A stretch of 64,000 nt of DNA from an uncultured Hoeflea sp. (GCF_947501405.1 NZ_CANMVK010000002.1:1054001-1118000); one strand, 5' to 3'. Shown: positions 21,042 to 30,840, numbered from the stretch's first letter. Numbers and translations are program-made. The notes: generated by a model from the sequence alone, not told the origin.

Positions 21042-22279
21042 GCCCGCACCACCCGCCCGGCCAGGGCCGATTGCATGGTGTCGGCCAGCGTGCCGAAGGC
21101 CACGTCGATGCCGAGATTGCCCGGCGCGTAATAGGCCCATTTGCCCGAATTGGTCATTACCGCGCCCGACAAATCACGGATAATGGCGGTGACATAGGTG
21201 CAGGTGTCGACCACCACGGTAACGCCCGCTTTCTCCAGCCGCTGCGCGCTGCCGTCAGCGACAAGCCGCTCCCATTCATGGCGGCCGGTGTTGACATAGA
21301 CCGGCACTGAAAATGGCGCCAGATCGAGCATCGGTATCAGCCGATCGAACTCCGTGAGCGAAAAATGCGGCGTTCCCAGCGCCACGGCAGTCAACGGCGC
21401 GCCGTCCTTCACGGTCCCCAATCCGGCAAGCACACTGGCGATCTCGGCCTTGCCGAGGCGGGCTAAGACCGGAACATCGATGCCGCCTGTGGCGCTTTCC
21501 AGGTCCGGCGCTTCCGGGGTGAGGCCGACCGCATGAAACATTGCCACGCTTCCCGAAGACGCCGCGGCTGCCCCCAAAGCCTTGAGATCGTCCTCGCCAG
21601 TGGCTGCCGGAAGCCCGGTGATCGCAGCGATGGCGTCGCCGCATTCGCGCCCGACAATCAGCCCCGCGGCCACGGCGATGCCGCCGGCCTCGTCAGCGCT
21701 GGCACCTTCGAGGCCGGTGATGTCGACCCGCACCTTGGCGCGGCGGTTGTCGGTACGGTGCAGGCCGTAGTCGGGCACCCGGCCGGCCAGCGCGCAGGCC
21801 AGATCGATGAAATCGCCATAACGGTTGGTGCGCGCGCCGATCACTGAATTGGCGAACACGATGGCGTTGGATTCCGCCCAGGCAAGCTGATCGCCGCGCT
21901 TCGGCCGCATCAGTGTCTGGTAAGGCGCGCATGTAAAGCTTGGCGTACAGCCGAGCTCGACATGGGCCTCCATCAATCGCTTGCCAGCCGCCCCGAGTGC
22001 CGGGTCGCCAACATAGAGCTCCGGATGGATCAGATCGACCGAACCGACATTGAGCGTGGTGGGAACCCTAACGCGCCCTCTTGAAGCGACGAAACGTTCA
22101 ACGAAATCGAGGCTTGCCTGGCCATGATAGAGGCAGCCGTCGACATGAGCTTGGTCGCAATCAATCAGCCGCTCGGCTCCCACGGCCCCGGCAAAGCGCA
22201 GCACCAGCCCCAGCGCATCGGCCGCTGCAGCACCATGGCGGCCGTCGAGCATCTCGCGATCCTGTTGCGTCAGTTCCAT
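21038..22279 (-). CDS. Aconitase X catalytic (large) subunit, probable cis-3-hydroxyproline dehydratase
   Basis: A 413-residue protein of the aconitase X family (old name DUF521). It carries the conserved segments [44 protein letters not shown] and, near the C-terminus, VDTCTYV and [12 protein letters not shown]; the cysteines in these should hold the iron-sulfur or metal centre. The start [11 protein letters not shown] matches the family. The reaction would be dehydration of a 3-hydroxy acid; for bacterial two-subunit forms this is cis-3-hydroxy-L-proline to delta-1-pyrroline-2-carboxylate. The expected reductase for that product is not adjacent. The only ornithine-cyclodeaminase-family gene in the window (43.7 kb) sits in another pathway. 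Confidence 0.87.
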   Translation of the reverse strand: MELTQQDREMLDGRHGAAAADALGLVLRFAGAVGAERLIDCDQAHVDGCLYHGQASLDFVERFVASRGRVRVPTTLNVGSVDLIHPELYVGDPALGAAGKRLMEAHVELGCTPSFTCAPYQTLMRPKRGDQLAWAESNAIVFANSVIGARTNRYGDFIDLACALAGRVPDYGLHRTDNRRAKVRVDITGLEGASADEAGGIAVAAGLIVGRECGDAIAAITGLPAATGEDDLKALGAAAASSGSVAMFHAVGLTPEAPDLESATGGIDVPVLARLGKAEIASVLAGLGTVKDGAPLTAVALGTPHFSLTEFDRLIPMLDLAPFSVPVYVNTGRHEWERLVADGSAQRLEKAGVTVVVDTCTYVTAIIRDLSGAVMTNSGKWAYYAPGNLGIDVAFGTLADTMQSALAGRVVRA

Positions 22280-22372
22280 GAATCGGGGCCCGTGCGACTG
22301 TTGATCGGCGGGACCCTAAACCTTGGGGACGGCGTACGAAAGACTGCGCAGGCCTATCTTCTGGTTTCGTAG

Positions 22373-22813
22373 CTAGAGTTTTTCCAGCACCGCGACAAAG
22401 GCCCTGGCGAATTGCACCAGATCGGCGGTCGCCTGATCCGGTTCAACGGTGCGGGCGCGGCTGCCGTCGCCATCAAGCAGCACCAGCCCGAAGCGGCCGC
22501 CACCGTCTCGGGACAGGCAGATGACCGCGATGCGCTGGGCATCGTCCACCAGTCCGGATGCCGGGAGATCGAACAGGAATTCGCCGCCGATGGCGGTCGC
22601 TGCGGCCCGAACAGTCGAGGAGAACCCGCGTTCGCCAACCGCATCGAGATCGAGCGCCAGTTCGAGTTCCATCATCTCGAGCGACATCGGCTGCTGGTGC
22701 GGCGTCTCCCGCGTTTGTCTTCCGGATTGTTGATCGGCGAGGGGCAATTGCGGCCCTATGAGCTTGGCGGCATCGCTCGTCTCGGTCTGAGGTATGGAAA
22801 GCTCATTCGGCAT
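22373..22813 (-). CDS. Hypothetical protein, 146 residues
   Basis: I do not recognise a family. The product is acidic and soluble, with no signal peptide or membrane helix. The first 45 residues are Gln/Pro/Ser-rich and look disordered. The rest alternates hydrophobic strands and helices (MELELALDLDAVGERGFSS, RIAVICLSRDGGGRFGLVLL), suggesting a small alpha/beta fold. The start CAT at 22813 is followed upstream by GGAGATC, a plausible ribosome site. It lies 93 bases upstream of the aconitase-X start on the same strand and could be co-transcribed with that pair. Confidence 0.6.
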   Translation of the reverse strand: MPNELSIPQTETSDAAKLIGPQLPLADQQSGRQTRETPHQQPMSLEMMELELALDLDAVGERGFSSTVRAAATAIGGEFLFDLPASGLVDDAQRIAVICLSRDGGGRFGLVLLDGDGSRARTVEPDQATADLVQFARAFVAVLEKL

Positions 22814-23010
22814 GGGGATCTCCTATTCGGCCCAACGCATCACACGGTCGGTATGTTCCCAAAGTCCCCCCAAAGGCCTTTTGGTCATGCTCACCGCCAA
22901 GCATGGCTGAAGTGTGGCGCTTGCCGCGCTGGTCGCGAGCGGCTAATGGACTTCGACTGTAGCTCTCGCGCGGCCAATGCACCGCGCATCCCGGAGATCC
23001 GGCCCCCGCC

Positions 23011-23928
23011 ATGCCGTTCCACTATCAACGACCGCAATCGATCGCCGCCACCTGGTCAAGACGGTTGGGCCGTTTCGCGTTGCTTTTGGCGTTCATGGCG
23101 GTGCTGCTGCACCGGATCGGCATGTTGACGCTGCCCAATGCGGTGGCTGTGATTGTGCTCGCCACCGGCCTGGCGATGCTTGTGTTCGGGCTGGCGCTGA
23201 TCGGGTTCACCATGCTCTGGTTGATCGGCGCCAAGGGCGGCCATGCCTCGTTCAGCGGTCTGGTGATGGCGCTCCTGGTGCTTGGCCCGGTGGGTGTGGC
23301 TGCCAGCCGCTATGTCACGCTGCCCACCATTCATGATGTGTCCACCGATGTCGACGATCCGCCCCAATGGTTGGAGCAGCCGGCGGTAAGCCCCTCCTGG
23401 CTGCACCGGTCTGATGGTGATGCGCCGGAGGCGCGCCAATCACAGAGCCTCGCCTATCCGCGCGTGACCGGCCGCCGCTATGACGGCGCCATCGACCGGG
23501 TATTGCTCGCCGTTCGCGCCGCCGCGGCTGAGTCCAAATGGAACGAGGTCGACAATGTCGGCGTCGAGGCTCTGGTCGACACACTGGAAATCCCGCAGGA
23601 GGCCGAAGTTGGGGGAGATCCCGAAGCGGCCGCCACCGGCGAGGCCGATCCCGCGCGGGCGCCGCTGCCGCAGCCGCGACCCGATGTGGAAGCCGGGTCG
23701 GCGGAGCCGCTGCCCACCTCGGCGCTGATTCAGTACCGCACCAGGACGCTGGTTCTGGGAATCCCCCAGGATGTGCTGATCCGCCTGTCGGAGGAAGAGG
23801 AGACAACTTTCGTGGATATGCGCGCCGCCACCCGCGATGGCGACCACGACCTTGGCCTCAACGCCGAACTGATTCAGCAATTCCTGCGCGATCTCGATAT
23901 GCGGCTGCTTGGCATCGCCGGCGGCTAA
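23011..23928 (+). CDS. DUF1499 membrane protein
   Basis: A 305-residue protein. Three membrane helices occupy about residues 20-110 (LLLAFMAVLL, AVIVLATGLAMLVFGLAL, GLVMALLVLGPVGV). The DUF1499 domain follows, opening with TDVDDPPQW, a signature of the family, and including YDGAIDRVLLAVRAA and a C-terminal VDMRAATRDGDHDLGLNA. An insertion of about 45 Pro/Ala/Glu-rich residues interrupts the domain. The function of DUF1499 is unknown. GGAGA lies about 12 bases ahead of ATG 23011. It is convergent with the MBL gene, 21 bases away. Confidence 0.8.
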   Translation: MPFHYQRPQSIAATWSRRLGRFALLLAFMAVLLHRIGMLTLPNAVAVIVLATGLAMLVFGLALIGFTMLWLIGAKGGHASFSGLVMALLVLGPVGVAASRYVTLPTIHDVSTDVDDPPQWLEQPAVSPSWLHRSDGDAPEARQSQSLAYPRVTGRRYDGAIDRVLLAVRAAAAESKWNEVDNVGVEALVDTLEIPQEAEVGGDPEAAATGEADPARAPLPQPRPDVEAGSAEPLPTSALIQYRTRTLVLGIPQDVLIRLSEEEETTFVDMRAATRDGDHDLGLNAELIQQFLRDLDMRLLGIAGG

Positions 23929-23949
23929 GCCGCGGTCAAAGGCCATTGC

Positions 23950-24858
23950 TCAGGCCGCGCGGTATTCTCCGGTGATTGAGGGCGGCCCGTCGGTGATCAC
24001 CGCGCCGCGACCCACCAGATCCTCCAGATGCGCCAGCACCGACAGCGCCGCCGCCCCGTGCAGCCGTGGATCGGTCTCGCGGTAGATTGCCTTGACCATG
24101 TCGCCAATCAGCCGGTCGCCCTTTTCAATCCGCGCCAGCACCGCGCGCTCGCGCATCCGCCGATGCGTCTTCAGCGCCCGGACGAACTGGCGCGGTTCCC
24201 TGACCGGACCGCCATGGCCGGGCAGATAGACGCGGTCGTCGCGCTCAAGCAGCATGTCGAGCGATGCCATGAAATCGCTCATCGCCCCATCCGGCGGCGC
24301 AATGATCGACGTCGCCCAGGCCATCACATGATCCCCGGAAAATACGGTGCCTGAACCCTTGAGCGCGTAGGCCGCGTGATTGGCGGTGTGACCCGGCGTA
24401 TGCAGCGTCTCGATGGCCCAGCCGTCGCCTGCAATCACCTCGCCATGGCCTGCGGTGACATCCGGCGCGAAAACCATGTCCGAGCTTTCCTTGAGCGGGT
24501 TGACCTCGCCGGTGTAGAGTGGCCGGGCGGCCCGGTGCGGGCCTTCGGCGACAATCGTCGCACCGGTTGCGGCCTTGAGCCGGGCAGCCAGCGGCGAATG
24601 GTCCTTGTGGGTGTGGGTGACGAAGATGTGGCTCACCGGCCGCCCGGCGATTGCCGCTTCGAGCGCGCGCCAATGGGCCTCGTCCTCAGGCCCCGGATCG
24701 ATCACAGCCAAGGTGTCGACCCCCACCACATAGCTGTTGGTGCCATGAAAGGTCAGCGGCCCGGAATTGGATGCTGTCACCCGCAAAATCTCGGGCGCAA
24801 CCGGCACCGCGGCGCCATGGGCCGGGTCAAACGCCCTGTCGAATTCGGGTTCGCTCAC
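23950..24858 (-). CDS. MBL-fold metallo-hydrolase (LACTB2/glyoxalase-II-like)
   Basis: A 302-residue metallo-beta-lactamase-fold hydrolase with the metal motif THTHKDHSP (H-x-H-x-D-H), a second His in TPGHTANH and the Asp-containing SGDHVMAW. A winged-helix-like C-terminal domain (about 220-290) is typical of LACTB2-type proteins, which include RNases and thioesterases; the substrate is not predictable. The likely start is GTG 24858, with GGAG about 6 bases upstream. The gene stands alone. Confidence 0.88.
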   Translation of the reverse strand: MSEPEFDRAFDPAHGAAVPVAPEILRVTASNSGPLTFHGTNSYVVGVDTLAVIDPGPEDEAHWRALEAAIAGRPVSHIFVTHTHKDHSPLAARLKAATGATIVAEGPHRAARPLYTGEVNPLKESSDMVFAPDVTAGHGEVIAGDGWAIETLHTPGHTANHAAYALKGSGTVFSGDHVMAWATSIIAPPDGAMSDFMASLDMLLERDDRVYLPGHGGPVREPRQFVRALKTHRRMRERAVLARIEKGDRLIGDMVKAIYRETDPRLHGAAALSVLAHLEDLVGRGAVITDGPPSITGEYRAA

Positions 24859-25218
24859 ATTATTCTCCAGTTCACGGCAGGGTAGGGGTGCATGGTCCGT
24901 GGGCGGCGGCGTCAGTCACCCACGGGTGCAAGGCTGCGCGGTGCCAAGTCCGCATCTGTCTAAACCAGCATGAGTTCGATTGAAACCATGATGCGTTCCC
25001 GTGCCATCGCCCGGCGCTTGCGCCACACGCCCGGTGCTGGCCATGCAGGCGCAGTCCCGGCCGAATGCGAGGCCACATAATCCCTGGCTGAAACTGCTCA
25101 TGTCATGCGCGCGCTAAAAATCAGCGCGCGGGCGTGTTTTCTGCGCTTGTGGTCGCGGGCCGCTTTTGCTATCCCCGCGATGCTCCGGGCTGGCTTTCAA
25201 GTCACCCGGCCGGCAGGT
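24859..25218. other. Gap between MBL-fold gene and tRNA-Gln
   Basis: About 360 bases with no convincing coding sequence. It includes the strong hairpin at 25108-25130. The promoters of the MBL gene and of the tRNA must lie here. Confidence 0.4.
25108..25130. terminator. Perfect 8-bp hairpin upstream of tRNA-Gln
   Basis: CGCGCGCT (25108-25115) and AGCGCGCG (25123-25130) pair perfectly around a 7-base A-rich loop, and GGCGTGTTTT follows. It could be a rightward terminator or a processing signal; no upstream rightward gene obviously needs it. Confidence 0.4.
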
Positions 25219-25292
<74 letters not shown>

Positions 25293-25511
25293 GTCACTGT
25301 TCATCCACAGCGCGGGTTCCGTAAACTGGTCCGACAGACCGGTGATGTCGCGCGTTGCTGCAACAGATCGAGTATGACCTTGCGCCTTCGCGCAAGTTGA
25401 CGCAGGCCGGGCCTCTGGGCTTGCAGGCATCCTGAACGCCGTATAACTCTGTCCAAACCTGCCGGATCGGCGGGAAAGGCGGGCGGCGCTTCTGCCGCCA
25501 GGCGACCAGGG

Positions 25512-25925
25512 ATGGTAATGACGGGGCAGTTGAAAGGCGGATTGGCCGGCACAAGGGGATGGGTGCGCATGCTGTGCGTGCTCTCGCTCGTGCTCGTCGC
25601 CTTTGCCCACAAACCGCTTGATGTTTCCCACCAGCTCGAAGCCTATGCCGGGGTCGATTTTACCGCCTATATCCTGCCGGACGGCACCTTGCCCGACCTT
25701 TGCCTGACCGGCGAGGGCGAAGACAGCCATCACGCCGGCAACAACCATTGCGAAGCCTGCCGCATCGCCTCATCGGTGGATCTGCCGCTCCCCTTCAGCG
25801 GCTTCGAGATCACCGGCACCGGCCACAGCGCCAATCCGACGTTCCCCCAGGGCGTCAGGATTTCGCGTCTGATGCTGCGGCCAGGCGCCTCGCCACGCGG
25901 CCCGCCAAGCTCCCCTTACGTCTGA
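25512..25925 (+). CDS. DUF2946-like small exported protein
   Basis: A 137-residue protein with an N-terminal hydrophobic segment (VRMLCVLSLVLVAFA, about 18-32), a short periplasmic region, and a cluster DSHHAGNNHCEACRI resembling the His/Cys motif of DUF2946-type proteins. This cluster could bind copper. It lies 180 bases upstream of a PCuAC copper chaperone and a SCO protein, and the combination points to copper handling. The start ATG 25512 is preceded by AGGG; ATG 25518 is equally possible. The copper role is inferred from motif and neighbours. Confidence 0.65.
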   Translation: MVMTGQLKGGLAGTRGWVRMLCVLSLVLVAFAHKPLDVSHQLEAYAGVDFTAYILPDGTLPDLCLTGEGEDSHHAGNNHCEACRIASSVDLPLPFSGFEITGTGHSANPTFPQGVRISRLMLRPGASPRGPPSSPYV

Positions 25926-26105
25926 GAATTGCCGCGCCCACGAGCGCCCGGCGGTTGTGATACCGCCATGATCAGGTCCGACTTCCCGCAGTCCGGGATA
26001 TTGGACGTCTTCTCCATCTCTTGTTCGGCCCGGGTCCGCCCGCAAACGGTTCCCCACGCCGTCCATCCGCGCGAAATCCGCGCAACATTCTGGAAAGCAC
26101 ACACC

Positions 26106-26639
26106 ATGAAACCCATCGCTCTCGCACTCACCGCAGCCCTGTTCGGCCTTTCGGTTTCCGCAAGTCTGGCTCATGAATTCAAACTTGGCGCGCTGGAAAT
26201 CGACCATCCCTATGCGCGCGCCACACCGCCCAACGCGCCGGTCTCGGGCGGCTACATGACCATCCGCAACACCGGCGACGAGGCCGACCGTCTGATCTCC
26301 GGAGAGGCTGCTTTTGCCAAGCGGGTGGAAATCCACGAAATGAGCATGGACGGCGACGTCATGAAGATGCGCGAGATCAAGGGCGGTCTCGAAATCCCAG
26401 CAGGCGGCGAAGTCACACTCAAGCCCGGCGGTTTCCACGTCATGTTCATCGGTCTTGATGGCCAGTTGATCGAAGGGGAAAGCCGGCCCGCGACGCTGAC
26501 CTTCCAAAAGGCCGGCTCGATCGAGCTCGAATTCTCCGTCGAGAACGTCATGAAGATGAAGCATGACATGAAAAGCCACGGTCATGGCGATATGGATCAT
26601 GGCGACATGAACAAAGACGCCATGAAAGACGATGGTTAG
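26106..26639 (+). CDS. PCu(A)C-type periplasmic copper chaperone
   Basis: A 177-residue periplasmic protein with a signal peptide (MKPIALALTAALFGLSVSAS, cleavage near LAHE). The PCuAC domain has the copper ligands in the pattern H-x-M: VEIHEMSMDGDVMKMREI, then GFHVMFIG. The C-terminus is a Met/His-rich tail (MKMKHDMKSHGHGDMDHG) that may hold more copper. It delivers Cu(I) to the CuA or CuB site of cytochrome c oxidase together with the SCO protein encoded 3 bases downstream. GGAAAG precedes ATG 26106. Confidence 0.93.
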   Translation: MKPIALALTAALFGLSVSASLAHEFKLGALEIDHPYARATPPNAPVSGGYMTIRNTGDEADRLISGEAAFAKRVEIHEMSMDGDVMKMREIKGGLEIPAGGEVTLKPGGFHVMFIGLDGQLIEGESRPATLTFQKAGSIELEFSVENVMKMKHDMKSHGHGDMDHGDMNKDAMKDDG

Positions 26640-26642
26640 GCC

Positions 26643-27251
26643 ATGATGCGCCTTGGTCGAACAAGGGAGATCTGGGCGGTGTTCGCCGCCCTTCTCCTGC
26701 TCACCATCGGTCTGCTCGGCTGGCAGTTTGCCGTTCAGGGCACCGACCGTTCACTCACCGCCAGCATGAAGCTGGGAACCGATTTCAACCTGATCGACCA
26801 CAATGGCGATCCGATCACCGAAGCCGCATTCGATGGTCAGCCGACCCTGGTGTTTTTCGGCTTCACCCGGTGTCCGGAGGTTTGCCCGACAACGCTTTAC
26901 GAAATGGCCGGCTGGCTCGATACGCTGGGTGAGGCGGGCAACGACCTTCAGGCCTTCTTCATATCCGTCGATCCCGAACGCGACACGCCCGAGATCATGA
27001 AAGGCTATGCCGAAGCCTTCACCGAGCGAGTGACCGGTATCACCGGCGATCCCGACGAGATCGCCCGGGTGGTGGCCGCCTGGCACGTCTATGCGGCGCG
27101 TATCCCCACCGAGGATGACGACTACACCATGGACCACACGGCCTCGGTGTTCCTGATGGATGCGAATGGCGACTTCAAGGGCACCATCGCCTATGGCGAG
27201 AATGCTGAAACCGCCGTCGCCAAGCTCCGCCAGCTAACCGGGAACAGCTAG
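26643..27251 (+). CDS. SCO1/SenC-family protein
   Basis: A 202-residue membrane-anchored thioredoxin-fold protein needed for CuA assembly of cytochrome c oxidase. One transmembrane helix (about 12-30) is followed by the metal/thiol motif CPEVC in FTRCPEVCPTTL and the third copper ligand His in MDHTASVFLMD, all present. It follows the PCuAC gene by 3 bases, so they form one operon. The stop is 1 base from the convergent adaptor gene end. Confidence 0.94.
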   Translation: MMRLGRTREIWAVFAALLLLTIGLLGWQFAVQGTDRSLTASMKLGTDFNLIDHNGDPITEAAFDGQPTLVFFGFTRCPEVCPTTLYEMAGWLDTLGEAGNDLQAFFISVDPERDTPEIMKGYAEAFTERVTGITGDPDEIARVVAAWHVYAARIPTEDDDYTMDHTASVFLMDANGDFKGTIAYGENAETAVAKLRQLTGNS

Positions 27252-27252
27252 C

Positions 27253-28464
27253 CTAGTCGGCGGCCGCACGGTCGCCGATCAGGCTGCCATCCTCGAGCGT
27301 ATCGCCCGGATACAGGATAATCCGGTCGCCCTCTTCAAGCCCATCGACAATCTCGGCGGTGCGGTCGGTCATATGGCCGATTGTCACCGCTGCGATCCGG
27401 GCCCGGTCGCCCTCAACCCGGAACACCGCCCAATCGCCTTTGTCACGGTAGAGCGCGCTGACGGGCACCTGCAGGGCCGCGTCGGACGACCAGGTGACCA
27501 GATTGGCCAGCACCCGGAAGCCGTGGCCCAGATCCGCGGGCGGCGGACCGCTGAGCGTCAGGACCGCATTGACCCTTTGTTCTGAAATCCCCAGAGCCGA
27601 TACTTTGGTGAAGGCCGAGGGTTCGATCCGCTCGACGGTGGCGTTGAGAACCTCGCTCCCGCCCCAATCGGTAATCAGCGCCTGGCCGCCGGACTTGACC
27701 TTCACGGCGTCGGCCGACAGCACATCGACGATAATCTCCAGATCCGCCGGGTCGCCAACCTCGGCGATTAACTGACCGATGCTGGCGGCCTGTTCGCTCT
27801 TGGCATTGAGCGACAGGATGATGCCGTCGATCGGCGAAACGATGTCGACACAGCACTGGCCATTGGCGGCGCCAATCGGTGTCTGGCCCGGCTGCGCCAG
27901 CCGCGCCTGGGCGCTCGCCAGCTCGGCGCGCCTGAGCGCAATCAACGCCTCGGCCGCCGCCACCTTGGCCTCGGCCAGATCAAGTTCCCCCACCATCCGT
28001 TCGAGTGCGCTTTCGGACACGATGTTGGTCTTGGCAAGTTCGATGGCGCGGTCCTGGCTGGCCTTGGCCAGATCGCGCCCGGTGCGCGCGCTGGTCAGTT
28101 CAACTTCGGCCAGCGCCACTCCCGAGCGTGCCGCGTCGATCGCAGCCATCAGTTCGGTCCGGGTGCGGGTGTCCAGAAACGGCGGGTCGAGCGGGTGGAT
28201 CCGGGTGATCGCTTCGCCCTCGCCGATTGCGTCCCCCTCCGAATACCTGACCCGGTCGATATGGCCCGCGATCGGCGAGGAGACGGCATAGACATTGCGG
28301 ATCCGGGTGATCCCGTCCTCTTCCACGCTCACCAGCATCGGGCCGGAACGCGCTGTGGCGAGATCGACAAGCACCGGTGTTTCCTTGAAGGCGATATAGA
28401 CGGCGCCGCCGATCAGCGCGGCGGCTGCCAGTCCGGTGAGGCTTTTGACGAGCGCAGAGGCCAT
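27253..28464 (-). CDS. HlyD/MacA-like periplasmic adaptor of an ABC exporter
   Basis: A 403-residue membrane-fusion protein with an N-terminal anchor (about 8-26), a split lipoyl/barrel-sandwich domain (YAVSSPIAGHIDRVRYSEGD and CVDIVSPIDGIILSLNA), a coiled-coil hairpin with Ala/Glu/Arg heptads (about 110-195), and a beta-barrel and membrane-proximal domain. It is encoded 4 bases downstream of an FtsX-type permease and its ATPase. The three form an efflux or lipid/peptide export system reminiscent of MacAB or DevBCA. No outer-membrane factor is nearby. Confidence 0.9.
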   Translation of the reverse strand: MASALVKSLTGLAAAALIGGAVYIAFKETPVLVDLATARSGPMLVSVEEDGITRIRNVYAVSSPIAGHIDRVRYSEGDAIGEGEAITRIHPLDPPFLDTRTRTELMAAIDAARSGVALAEVELTSARTGRDLAKASQDRAIELAKTNIVSESALERMVGELDLAEAKVAAAEALIALRRAELASAQARLAQPGQTPIGAANGQCCVDIVSPIDGIILSLNAKSEQAASIGQLIAEVGDPADLEIIVDVLSADAVKVKSGGQALITDWGGSEVLNATVERIEPSAFTKVSALGISEQRVNAVLTLSGPPPADLGHGFRVLANLVTWSSDAALQVPVSALYRDKGDWAVFRVEGDRARIAAVTIGHMTDRTAEIVDGLEEGDRIILYPGDTLEDGSLIGDRAAAD

Positions 28465-28468
28465 GACT

Positions 28469-30829
28469 TCAGTCCCTTGTTTTCAAGACGCGAATGAGAT
28501 CGAGCCGATCAATGCGCCGCCGCACGATCAGCGCGGAGACCAGGGCAGCGCCCAGCACCACCAGGCTTGCGATCGCATAGGTCGGCGGGTTGATGATCAG
28601 CGGAATGCGGAACAGATCGCTTTCGAAGCCCTGGGCGACGAGTTCTGAAAACCCGCGGCCGATCAGCCAGCCCAGCGGCTGCGCCAGCAGCACCATCACC
28701 GCGAGTTCGGTCAACAGCACGCTTGACACTTCGCCATTGGTAAAGCCGAACACCCGCAGGCTGGCAAGCTCCCGGGCGCGTTCGGAGAGTTGGATCCGCG
28801 CGGAATTGTAGATCACGCCGACGGTGATGATCAGCGCGAGCGAGACATAGATGGTGATGCTGATGCCGATGTTTTCCTCGACGGTGGCGCGGAACTTGTC
28901 ACGCGACACGCCCTGCAGCGCCACCGAGGCAATCGCCGGGGTCTGCTTGATCTCGCGGTAGAGTTCATCGAGCATGTTTTCGTCGACTATGATGCGCGCG
29001 CCCGATATCTGCACGCCCTGTCCCGAAAGCCGGTCCAGCGCGTTGCGGCTCATATAGGCGTTGAGGCCCACATAGCTGTTGGTCACGCCCACCAGCGGCG
29101 CAAAGGCGATGCGGCCCTGGCCGTCGCTGAGCTCGATCTCCACTTGGTCGCCTGGCGACAACGCCAGATGGTTGGCGAGCCGTTCGGAAAGCAACATCCC
29201 CTTGGGCGGCAGTTCGATGGCGCCGAAATCCTGGTCGAGTACCCGTCCGATATCGGTCACCGGATCGGATGCGATGATCTGAATGCGGCGCGAGCGATGG
29301 CCATTCCGGAGCGTTGCGGCCTCGCTCCGAAACGGTTCGGCGGCGATCACACCTGGCAGTTTTTCGACCGCGCGGATCGCTTCTTCCGACCGTTCGGCGG
29401 CAAAGGTCAGCGTCGCGTCCTGGCGGTCGGCGCGAAACCAGACGGTGTCGATCATGCTGTCGATGGAATCGAACGCAAACAGCGAGGTGATCAAGAGCGC
29501 CACCGGCAGCGCTGTCCCCAGCGTGGTCAGCGCGGTGCGCACCGGCCAGCGCACCAGATGTCTGAGCGCCATCACGGTCAACTGCGAGACCGGAAGCCTG
29601 AAACCGCCCGCCGGTCCGCCGAACAGGCTCCGGTATCCGGTCGGCGCCGGCGGCCGCATGGCCACAGCTGGCGGCAGAGCGACGGCGCTCCAGATCGCTT
29701 TCGCCGCCCCCGCAAGCGCTGCGGCGAAGGTGACCAGTGTGGCGATCACATAGAGATCGGGTTCCTGCGAAAACACCAGGAACGGAAACGAGAAGAACTC
29801 GCCGTATAGCGAGGCCATGCCGCGTCCCAGCCGGGTGCCGGCCACCGCGCCGATCGCCACCCCGACCAGCGAGATCGCAAGCGTCATCTTGGCGTAATGC
29901 CAGGCGATGGCCGCATTGGAGTATCCAACCGCCTTCAACAAACCGATCTGCTCGCGCTCGAGTGCGATCAGCCGCGTCAGGATCATGTTGATCAGAAAGG
30001 CGGAGATGAACAGGAAGATCGGCGGAATCACCTGCGCCATCGCCCTGAGCTGGGTCAATTCTGCATCCAGAAACGCGTCCGACGGATGGTCGGAGCGGTC
30101 ATAGGCGCCGGTTCCGCCATAGGGTTCCAGAATTATGTCGAGCCGCGCCATCACCTCGTCGGCATCAGCGTTGCGCGACAGCGTCAGTGCTACATCGTTG
30201 AATGCGCCTTCCATGTCAAAGGCGCCCTCGAGAGCTGCACGGCGCATATGCATGACGCCGAACCGGCGCTGGTCGGGCACCATGTCGCCCGGTCCGATGG
30301 CGTAGACATGCTCGGGCGACAGCGTGATCCCGGTGATTGAAAGCGTGCGCTTTTTGCCATTGATCAGCACATCGAAACGGTCGCCGGGTTTGAACCCGTG
30401 CGCTTCGGCGAAAGCCTCGATGATCGCCGTCTCGTTGGTGCGTCCCGGTTCGGGCAGCCGGCCGGAGCGCAGATAGAGCTGGTTGACCGCCGGTGCGCCG
30501 TGATCGGGAATTGAAATCAGCGTGCCCGTGGCCGGCTCCGCCATGCCGGCAATGTCAATGATCACCGGCTTGACCACGCGCGTGGCCACCGCCGACACTC
30601 CGTTGATCGACAGGATTGCGGATTTGAGGTTTTCGGGCGCACGCGTCGCCGAAGCGAAGATCTCCCCGAAACGGGTGCGGTCATAGAATGCCGAACGGGT
30701 GTCATCGAGCGCCCTTGTGGCTCCGAGCGCCAGGATCAGGGTCATCACCCCGCAGGCCATCACCAGCGCCACCGCCAGCGCCTGGGCCCAAAGCCGGCCG
30801 AGATCGCGCACCAGCTTGCGGTCGAGCAT
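28469..30829 (-). CDS. FtsX/MacB-type ABC transporter permease
   Basis: A 786-residue permease with two FtsX-type units. An N-terminal transmembrane helix (about 15-37) and a periplasmic MacB_PCD-like domain are followed by three helices at about 265-380 (IFLFISAFLINMILTRL and following). A second helix (LTTLGTALPVALLITSLFAF), a second periplasmic domain and three C-terminal helices follow, ending near IVRRRIDRLDLIRVL. The start ATG 30829 has GAGAGG 7 bases upstream; a GTG at 30844 overlapping the ATPase stop is the alternative. It works with the adaptor and ATPase encoded either side. Confidence 0.9.
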   Translation of the reverse strand: MLDRKLVRDLGRLWAQALAVALVMACGVMTLILALGATRALDDTRSAFYDRTRFGEIFASATRAPENLKSAILSINGVSAVATRVVKPVIIDIAGMAEPATGTLISIPDHGAPAVNQLYLRSGRLPEPGRTNETAIIEAFAEAHGFKPGDRFDVLINGKKRTLSITGITLSPEHVYAIGPGDMVPDQRRFGVMHMRRAALEGAFDMEGAFNDVALTLSRNADADEVMARLDIILEPYGGTGAYDRSDHPSDAFLDAELTQLRAMAQVIPPIFLFISAFLINMILTRLIALEREQIGLLKAVGYSNAAIAWHYAKMTLAISLVGVAIGAVAGTRLGRGMASLYGEFFSFPFLVFSQEPDLYVIATLVTFAAALAGAAKAIWSAVALPPAVAMRPPAPTGYRSLFGGPAGGFRLPVSQLTVMALRHLVRWPVRTALTTLGTALPVALLITSLFAFDSIDSMIDTVWFRADRQDATLTFAAERSEEAIRAVEKLPGVIAAEPFRSEAATLRNGHRSRRIQIIASDPVTDIGRVLDQDFGAIELPPKGMLLSERLANHLALSPGDQVEIELSDGQGRIAFAPLVGVTNSYVGLNAYMSRNALDRLSGQGVQISGARIIVDENMLDELYREIKQTPAIASVALQGVSRDKFRATVEENIGISITIYVSLALIITVGVIYNSARIQLSERARELASLRVFGFTNGEVSSVLLTELAVMVLLAQPLGWLIGRGFSELVAQGFESDLFRIPLIINPPTYAIASLVVLGAALVSALIVRRRIDRLDLIRVLKTRD

Positions 30830-30840
30830 GCTCAGGCCTC

